From an uncultured Pseudomonadota bacterium (GTDB taxonomy: Bacteria > Pseudomonadota > Alphaproteobacteria > Rs-D84): a stretch of 9,643 nt of DNA. A program made the translations under genes and the position numbers. Shown here in pieces: positions 5,023 to 9,643 of the stretch. Each line of letters starts with the position of its first letter. The stretch's first letter is position 1. The notes below the pieces were generated by a model, which searched no databases, was not told the DNA's origin, and saw nothing but the letters and a program-made list of their open reading frames with translations. The DNA lies in contig CALYRP010000026.1 of NCBI GenBank assembly GCA_945483255.1, forward strand, positions 1-9,643. The letters are read 5' to 3'.

Positions 5023-6780
5023 GTGCAACAGACAAAAAATACAAGAAATCAGAACCAGCCGCGGTCTTTTAAATCGCGATTGGTTGTTTTTTTTGTGAAT
5101 GTTTTCCTGATTTTTGTCGCAATTACTGGGTTGTATATATTATTTGTGTTTTTACAAATGCCGTCCCTGGATTCTGTGTTGCACGAAACGCGTGAACCAG
5201 TGATAGTGTTTCTTGATAGAAATGGACGTGAAATTCGCGCAGATGGACGCATTATGGGTGCGGCAGTATCTGTTAATAATTTGCCACCACATGTATGGCA
5301 ATCAATTGTTGCAATCGAAGACAAAAGATTCTTTGAACATGGTGCAATATCTTATCGTGGAACATTGCGTGCGGTATTTTTGAATTTATTCCGCGGACAT
5401 TTTGCCGCCGGCGGTTCTACAATAACACAACAAACGGCAAAGAATATATTCCTTTCGCGTGAAAAGAAAGTGTCGCGCAAGATTCAAGAATTAATATTGT
5501 CCATGTGGTTGGAAGACAGATTTACAAAAAATCAAATCCTTGATTTATATATGAACAGAATATCTTTGGTGGGTGGAATGCGTGGAATTGATGCGGCATC
5601 CAATGTGTTGTTTGGCCATGGCGCGCGCGAAATGTCATTGGCAGAATCTGCACAAATTGCCGCAATGTTAAAGGCACCCAGTGCTTACAGTCCATTAAAA
5701 AATCCAGAACGCAATATAAATCGTGCGCGTGTTGTGTTAACAGAAATGGTAAAACAGGGTTATGTTACAATTGACCAAGCACGCATTGCTGCGTCAGAAT
5801 TAAAACCATCTGGTGAAATTCAGAATAAAAATATATATCGTTATTGGACGGACTTTGTTCATGATGAAATTGAATCACGAATTGGTGAAATAAATCAAGA
5901 TTTATATGTGTATACTACATTGGATGCGCAATTACAAAAACGGGTTGCCGCATCTGTTTTGGACAATCTTGGTGAATATCAGGGTGCTGTTGTTGCAATT
6001 GCGCGTGATGGTGCGATACTTTCTATGTTGGGTGGCGATGATTATCGGGTTTCACAATTTAATCGTGCATTGGCATTGCGTCAACCAGGGTCTGCGTTTA
6101 AACCAGTTGTGTATTTGGTTGCGCTGGAAAATGGGATGACACCGGAATCTTATGTCAATGATTCTCCGTTTTCAATTGGTGATTATAACCCAAAAAATTA
6201 TGATGAACGTTATTATGGTGGAATAAACCTGGCAACGGCTTTTGCAAAAAGTGTTAATTCTGTTCCATTAAAATTAACCAAAGAATATGGTATAGATTCT
6301 GTGTTAAAAATGGCGGCGCGTTTAGGGGTCGGTAATAATTTAAAACGTGAATATTCGACTGTTTTGGGCGCATCGGAAATGAGTTTGCTGGATTTAACCA
6401 CGATATATTCGGTTATATGGAACGATGGTAAATCCGTGCATCCTTATTCAATTATAAAAATCACAGATGCGAGTAATCATACAATATATTCGCGTAATCC
6501 GTCAGATGAAATCACGATTTTACAACCACAAACCGTTGAATATATGAAAGAATTGTTATACGAAGTTGTAACCAAGGGAACTGGTAAACGCGCATATGCG
6601 CCAAATGTTTATGGCGGCAAAACCGGAACCAGTAATGATAACAGGGATGCATGGTTCGTTGGTGCGACACCAAATTATGTTATGGGTGTTTGGGTTGGTC
6701 GTGATGACAATAAACCAATGTCATCAAAGATTACAGGCGGCACATTACCCGCAACAATTTTCCACGAAATCGTGAAATAA
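5023..6780 (+). CDS. Class A penicillin-binding protein (PBP1-type glycosyltransferase/transpeptidase)
   Basis: This bifunctional enzyme polymerises lipid II and cross-links peptidoglycan from the outer face of the inner membrane. A basic cytosolic tail is followed by one membrane helix (residues 20-44). The GT51 domain shows EDKRFFEHG (99-107, catalytic Glu99), GGSTITQQTAKN (130-141), then LSMWLE and LYMNRI. The transpeptidase domain has all three motifs: Ser357-x-x-Lys360 in QPGSAFKP, Ser410-Val-Asn412, and Lys533-Thr-Gly-Thr536. At 585 residues it is short for the class, with little between or after the two catalytic domains. The start is GTG at 5023; its GGGGG site (5013-5017) overlaps the ligA stop, and the ATG-free gap of 9 nt suggests coupling. 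The subtype (PBP1A, 1B or 1C) cannot be fixed, so no symbol is given. Confidence 0.95.
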   Translation: MQQTKNTRNQNQPRSFKSRLVVFFVNVFLIFVAITGLYILFVFLQMPSLDSVLHETREPVIVFLDRNGREIRADGRIMGAAVSVNNLPPHVWQSIVAIEDKRFFEHGAISYRGTLRAVFLNLFRGHFAAGGSTITQQTAKNIFLSREKKVSRKIQELILSMWLEDRFTKNQILDLYMNRISLVGGMRGIDAASNVLFGHGAREMSLAESAQIAAMLKAPSAYSPLKNPERNINRARVVLTEMVKQGYVTIDQARIAASELKPSGEIQNKNIYRYWTDFVHDEIESRIGEINQDLYVYTTLDAQLQKRVAASVLDNLGEYQGAVVAIARDGAILSMLGGDDYRVSQFNRALALRQPGSAFKPVVYLVALENGMTPESYVNDSPFSIGDYNPKNYDERYYGGINLATAFAKSVNSVPLKLTKEYGIDSVLKMAARLGVGNNLKREYSTVLGASEMSLLDLTTIYSVIWNDGKSVHPYSIIKITDASNHTIYSRNPSDEITILQPQTVEYMKELLYEVVTKGTGKRAYAPNVYGGKTGTSNDNRDAWFVGATPNYVMGVWVGRDDNKPMSSKITGGTLPATIFHEIVK

Positions 6781-6792
6781 AGGTTATACATT

Positions 6793-7386
6793 ATGAATAT
6801 AGATGCAATAAAACCATCAGAAATAAAAGTTGCAGAATTTGTATTAAAACAAATACCGGCAACAAAAGAATATGCTAAACAAATATTTTATATATTTCAT
6901 GAAGATCCAGACAGTTTTAAATACTGGATGGAATATGGTCTTTACAAAGATGTAAATGAGGTTCTGGAAGAATATAAGCACAAAAATGAAGATAGAGGTT
7001 TTTGTAAATATGCGATGTATGGCATTTTCAAAGGCGATGAATTATTAGGAGAAATAGGACTAGGGTGTATTTATACCCGTCGTCAAACTGCAGAACTTGG
7101 TTGGTGGTTAAGAAAATCTGCCCGGGGGCAAGGTATAATAGATAAGTTGTTGCCAACAATAGAAAAATTGGCTTTTGAAACATACGATTTGCATAAACTA
7201 ACAATTTGGACAGATAAAGAGAACATAGCAACACAAAAACATGCTGAAAAACATGGTTATGTATATGAAGGATGTTTGCGCGAAGAAAATACTTGGATGG
7301 ATGGAACCCATCACAGTACTGTTTTATACGGTAAATTAAAATCAGAGTGGCAAATGCAATCTGGCGGATTTTTACAAGAAAAATAA
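6793..7386 (+). CDS. GNAT-family N-acetyltransferase (RimJ/RimL-like)
   Basis: The 197-residue protein fits the GNAT fold and would transfer an acetyl group from acetyl-CoA to an amine on an unknown substrate. The strand-helix core is visible: YGIFKGDELLGEIGLG (about 76-91), TAELGWWLRKSARGQGI with the acetyl-CoA pyrophosphate loop R-G-Q-G-I at 111-115, then KLTIWTDKENIATQKHAEKHGY, the motif where an Asn precedes the helix ending in GY. WMDGTHHSTVLYGKL near the end resembles the RimJ/RimL C-terminus (substituted aminoglycoside or ribosomal-protein acetyltransferases share it). It starts 12 nt after the penicillin-binding protein, behind AAAGG. By hand count GC is 34% over 6841-7380, lower than about 42% sampled in the preceding gene, so later acquisition is possible. 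Confidence 0.88.
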   Translation: MNIDAIKPSEIKVAEFVLKQIPATKEYAKQIFYIFHEDPDSFKYWMEYGLYKDVNEVLEEYKHKNEDRGFCKYAMYGIFKGDELLGEIGLGCIYTRRQTAELGWWLRKSARGQGIIDKLLPTIEKLAFETYDLHKLTIWTDKENIATQKHAEKHGYVYEGCLREENTWMDGTHHSTVLYGKLKSEWQMQSGGFLQEK

Positions 7387-7392
7387 AACAAT

Positions 7393-7421
7393 TTGCTTTT
7401 CGTTGTTTTGGGTGTTAATAT
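7393..7421 (+). promoter_or_regulatory. Possible promoter of the MprF-like membrane protein gene
   Basis: TTGCTT (7393-7398), 17-nt spacer, TAATAT (7416-7421, 4 of 6); an overlapping TATACT (7419-7424, 5 of 6) fits the -10 better but with a 20-nt spacer. The leader would be only about 15 nt, carrying a weak AAGAGA site at 7431-7436. Transcription from the upstream operon may also continue, since no good terminator is seen in this gap. Confidence 0.35.
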
Positions 7422-7442
7422 ACTTTCCGCAAGAGATAAATT

Positions 7443-8462
7443 ATGTCAGTAAAAACGAAACGTTTTTTTAAAAGACTTATCAGTTATGCCGGAATTTTCT
7501 TTTTTATACTTGCCGCAGGCATGCTTTATTGGCAATTGCGTAATTATTCTTTAATGGATATCGCGCGCGCATTATGGCATATACCATTTGTTAATTTGGT
7601 GGGTGCGTGTGTTGCGTGTTTGTTTGGATATATCGCATTGTCTTTTTATGATTATCTGGCGTTGGATTATGTTGGCCGCAAGGTGTCTTGGTGGAAATGG
7701 ATGTTGGCTGGGATGCTGGGGTTTGCAATATCAAACAATGCTGGACACGCGGTGGTAAGTGGCGGTGCGATAAGATATCGTTTATATACACGTTGGCGTG
7801 TGCCGGGTTCTGATATTGTCAAAATGTTGATGTTTTCTGGCTTTACTTTCTTTCTGGGCTATGCTGCGATTGCGGTTATTGGATATTTTCTTGTGCCAAA
7901 TGATATGTTCGCGCATTCAGTGGGGGCATCATTTGGTGTAAACGGGTTGTTTATCGTGTGTTTGTCTGTGATATTGGCATATTATACGATTGCGACCATG
8001 TTAAGCGGGAAAAGCATAAGAATTGGTGAAATAAAAATCCATATCCCTACAATATGGGAAGCGATTATCCAAACAATTTTGGGAATTGCGGATGCCCTTT
8101 GTGCGGGAATGGTTCTTTATTTCTGTATCAGTCCGTTCATAGATATGCCGTTTGGTGTATTTATCGGATTGTATGTGATAGCAAACGTTGCTGGTGTTTT
8201 CAGCCAGGTTCCGGGTGGTATCGGTGTTTTTGAATCTATATTTATGGTGGCTTTGCCGGACACTGTTGACAAGGCCAGTATATTCGGTGCCCTGTTGGCA
8301 TACAGAATTATTTACTATGTATTGCCACTGATTGGGGTTGGCGGATTGTTCTTTGTATATGAACGTTGGTTGCGCGCGCGCATGAAAAAATGGTTAATGG
8401 AAGCCAAAGAAAAAATGCCGCACATCCAGATTCCGCATAAAAAATCAAAGATTCAGAAATAA
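7443..8462 (+). CDS. Integral membrane protein, lysylphosphatidylglycerol synthase TM-region family (MprF N-domain / YbhN-like)
   Basis: A 339-residue protein with about eight membrane helices (for example residues 13-32, 47-73, 86-100, 122-148, 160-185, and several to 305). It carries the family signatures ISNNAGHAVVSGGAIRYRLY (96-115) and SQVPGGIGVFES (254-265). In MprF this membrane region is fused to a cytosolic domain that adds lysine to phosphatidylglycerol and acts as the flippase. Here the synthetase half is absent and the protein ends in a basic tail (HKKSKIQK). Standalone members such as YbhN are common; their substrates are mostly unknown. A lipid transport role is an inference from the family. 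The ATG at 7443 follows a weak site but gives a normal amphipathic basic N-terminus. Confidence 0.88.
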   Translation: MSVKTKRFFKRLISYAGIFFFILAAGMLYWQLRNYSLMDIARALWHIPFVNLVGACVACLFGYIALSFYDYLALDYVGRKVSWWKWMLAGMLGFAISNNAGHAVVSGGAIRYRLYTRWRVPGSDIVKMLMFSGFTFFLGYAAIAVIGYFLVPNDMFAHSVGASFGVNGLFIVCLSVILAYYTIATMLSGKSIRIGEIKIHIPTIWEAIIQTILGIADALCAGMVLYFCISPFIDMPFGVFIGLYVIANVAGVFSQVPGGIGVFESIFMVALPDTVDKASIFGALLAYRIIYYVLPLIGVGGLFFVYERWLRARMKKWLMEAKEKMPHIQIPHKKSKIQK

Positions 8463-8468
8463 AACACC

Positions 8469-8497
8469 TTGCCTTTGGATATCGCGTCTGGTATCAT
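8469..8497 (+). promoter_or_regulatory. rne promoter
   Basis: TTGCCT (8469-8474), 17-nt spacer, TATCAT (8492-8497, 5 of 6). Transcription would start near 8504, giving a leader of about 160 nt before the RNase E start, long for this compact genome region. A second -10-like TATAAA at 8509-8514 lacks a matching -35. Confidence 0.65.
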
Positions 8498-8527
8498 AAA
8501 AAACGTTGTATAAAACGGGGTAAGATA

Positions 8528-8752
8528 GTGTTTGTTATGTCACTTTTTACTTTAATCCGAGTCGCGCTGTGTGTTATCGTTGCGTGCATCCTTGGCATGG
8601 GCGGGATTGCCCCATGGGAACGGGTTATGTCTGTTTTGTACATCCCCAACACAAAAGGATTTATAAATGTCAAAAAAGATTTATGTGGATGGCGTTCATC
8701 CAGAAGAAACACGGGTGGTGGTGGTCGATTCTGCGACAAATCGTGTTACTGA
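8528..8752 (+). CDS. Possible short upstream frame overlapping the RNase E start (doubtful)
   Basis: A 74-codon frame begins GTG at 8528, 7 nt after GGGG (8517-8520), with a second possible start ATG at 8537. The N-terminus is hydrophobic (SLFTLIRVALCVIVACILG) and could form one membrane helix. The last 86 nt overlap RNase E in another frame, and that part (cysteine-, arginine- and glycine-rich) looks like a shadow of the RNase E gene. I recognise no family. If translated it would run ribosomes through the RNase E start site, a possible control of it; it may equally be chance. Confidence 0.22.
   Translation: MFVMSLFTLIRVALCVIVACILGMGGIAPWERVMSVLYIPNTKGFINVKKDLCGWRSSRRNTGGGGRFCDKSCY
8596..8616 (+). 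promoter_or_regulatory. Hairpin in the RNase E leader
   Basis: CATGGGC (8596-8602) pairs with GCCCCATG (8609-8616) around loop GGGATT, with one C bulged. It lies about 50 nt before the RNase E start in the predicted 5' leader. In E. coli, rne leader hairpins let RNase E control its own mRNA; a similar role here is inference from position only. Confidence 0.5.
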
Positions 8753-9643
8753 TTTTGACGTAGAAACAACAACAAAACCTCAGATAAAGGGCAATATCTA
8801 TCTGGCCAAGGTTATTCGTGTTGAACCGTCGCTTCAGGCTGCGTTTGTTGATTATGGGACTGGGAAAAATGGTTTCTTGCCATTTTCTGAAATCCATCCT
8901 GATTATTACCAGGTAAATGCAGAACAAAAGAAAAAATTGCTGGAATTGGCACACGCCAATATCGTTGACGACGATGACGATCCAAATGATGAAGAAGACG
9001 AAATCGCCGAATACGATGATCATAGCGCTGGCGAAGATAACAAAGAATTATTGAAACGCGCACACGAATTCAAAATCCAAGATGTTATCAAACCAAAGCA
9101 AATTTTATTGGTCCAAGGTGTCAAAGAAGAACGCGGACAAAAAGGCGCATCAATGACAACATTCTTGTCGTTGGCGGGTCGTTTTGCGGTCTTGATGCCT
9201 AATTCCCGTAAACGCAACAGTTATGGTATTTCCAAGAAAATTTCAGACAAATCTGAACGTGCGCGTTTGCGTGAAATATTGCATGAATTAAAAATACCAA
9301 AGGGCATGACGGTCGTTTTAAGAACTGCCGCCCAAGATGCATCAGCGGAAGATATCACAAAAGATTACGAATATTTGACTTCTTTGTGGAATGATATCCG
9401 TAAAACAACATTGGAATCTGTGGCGCCTGTTACAATCCATACCGAAGATTCGCTTCTTCGTCGTGTTGTTCGTGATTTTATTTCTGACAAAGACGATGTT
9501 ATGTATGTCCAAGGCCAAGAAGTTTATGACGAAGCCAAAGCTTATTTCCAACAAATGTATGGCAAGGCCCCACGTAAACAATTGGTTCAATACAAAGATG
9601 CTGCATTGCCATTGATGACCAAGGCCGGGGTTGAAAAACAATT
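8667..9643 (+). CDS. rne: Ribonuclease E, N-terminal part (cut by window edge)
   Basis: RNase E cleaves AU-rich single-stranded RNA in mRNA decay and in rRNA and tRNA maturation. The first 325 codons are present and open to the window end. The start MSKKIYVDGVHPEETRVVVV, then GNIYLAKVIRVEPSLQAAF and GFLPFSEIHPDYY show the S1 domain in the alphaproteobacterial style. Residues 101-124 are an acidic insertion (15 of 24 Asp or Glu) that interrupts the S1 domain. Then come ILLVQGVKEERGQKGASMTT, FLSLAGRFAVLMPNSRK, ISKKIS (5'-sensor region) and ITKDYEYLTSLWNDIRKTTL. The catalytic aspartates of the DNase I-like domain and the zinc-link cysteines lie beyond the edge, so RNase G is not strictly excluded, though the insertion favours RNase E. 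ATG 8667 has an AAAAGGA site at 8653-8659. Confidence 0.93.
   Translation, partial: MSKKIYVDGVHPEETRVVVVDSATNRVTDFDVETTTKPQIKGNIYLAKVIRVEPSLQAAFVDYGTGKNGFLPFSEIHPDYYQVNAEQKKKLLELAHANIVDDDDDPNDEEDEIAEYDDHSAGEDNKELLKRAHEFKIQDVIKPKQILLVQGVKEERGQKGASMTTFLSLAGRFAVLMPNSRKRNSYGISKKISDKSERARLREILHELKIPKGMTVVLRTAAQDASAEDITKDYEYLTSLWNDIRKTTLESVAPVTIHTEDSLLRRVVRDFISDKDDVMYVQGQEVYDEAKAYFQQMYGKAPRKQLVQYKDAALPLMTKAGVEKQ

Noticed and set aside
7385..7409. AAAACAA/TTGTTTT hairpin after the GNAT gene as a terminator
   Set aside because: The stem is almost all A-T with an 11-nt loop and is followed by GGG, not a T run.
1..9643. CRISPR array, insertion sequence with transposase, toxin-antitoxin or defence genes
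   Set aside because: No regularly spaced repeats, no transposase or integrase motifs, and no small gene pair with such features; all long frames are assigned to housekeeping or known families.

Overview
The window comes from an AT-rich bacterial chromosome, most likely an alphaproteobacterium. The best evidence is the RNase E start at the right end: the S1-type N-terminus with PEETRVVVVD, EPSLQAAFVDYG and FSEIHPDYY, plus an acidic insertion, is typical of alphaproteobacterial RNase E. Hand counts give about 42% GC in sampled parts of the penicillin-binding protein gene. The tRNA-His encodes the canonical G-1:C73 pair, which some alphaproteobacterial clades have lost. I cannot name the species; an uncultured or host-associated lineage is a guess.

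Left part, minus strand (1-1574): frr, uppS and cdsA form one operon. It covers ribosome recycling, the undecaprenyl carrier for peptidoglycan, and CDP-diacylglycerol for phospholipids. cdsA is cut by the window edge and overlaps uppS by an ATGA junction.

Middle, plus strand (1622-2164): a strong sigma70-like promoter drives tRNA-Ala(GGC) and tRNA-His(GTG). A perfect 19-bp hairpin terminator follows. The next roughly 290 bp have no convincing protein gene but are dense in structure: a T-arm-like fragment, a GC-rich hairpin, a 70-nt imperfect palindrome, another hairpin, and a second copy of the terminator. The second copy shares 30 identical bases with the first and is preceded by a degenerate match to the tRNA-His 3' end. 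This is the least explained part of the window.

Right part, plus strand (2167-9643): an inner-membrane-anchored SIMPL-domain protein is a single-gene unit ending in its own terminator. ligA (NAD-dependent DNA ligase) follows with a promoter so close to the ATG that the mRNA should be leaderless. A class A penicillin-binding protein starts 9 nt after ligA, and a GNAT acetyltransferase follows 12 nt after that, so these three probably form an operon. A standalone MprF/YbhN-type membrane protein comes next with a possible promoter of its own. The window ends in the first 325 codons of an RNase E gene, which has a good promoter and a roughly 160-nt leader containing a hairpin and a possible short overlapping reading frame.

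Most genes are conserved housekeeping genes of cell-envelope synthesis, replication/repair and RNA processing. I see no CRISPR array, complete insertion sequence, toxin-antitoxin pair or recognisable defence system.
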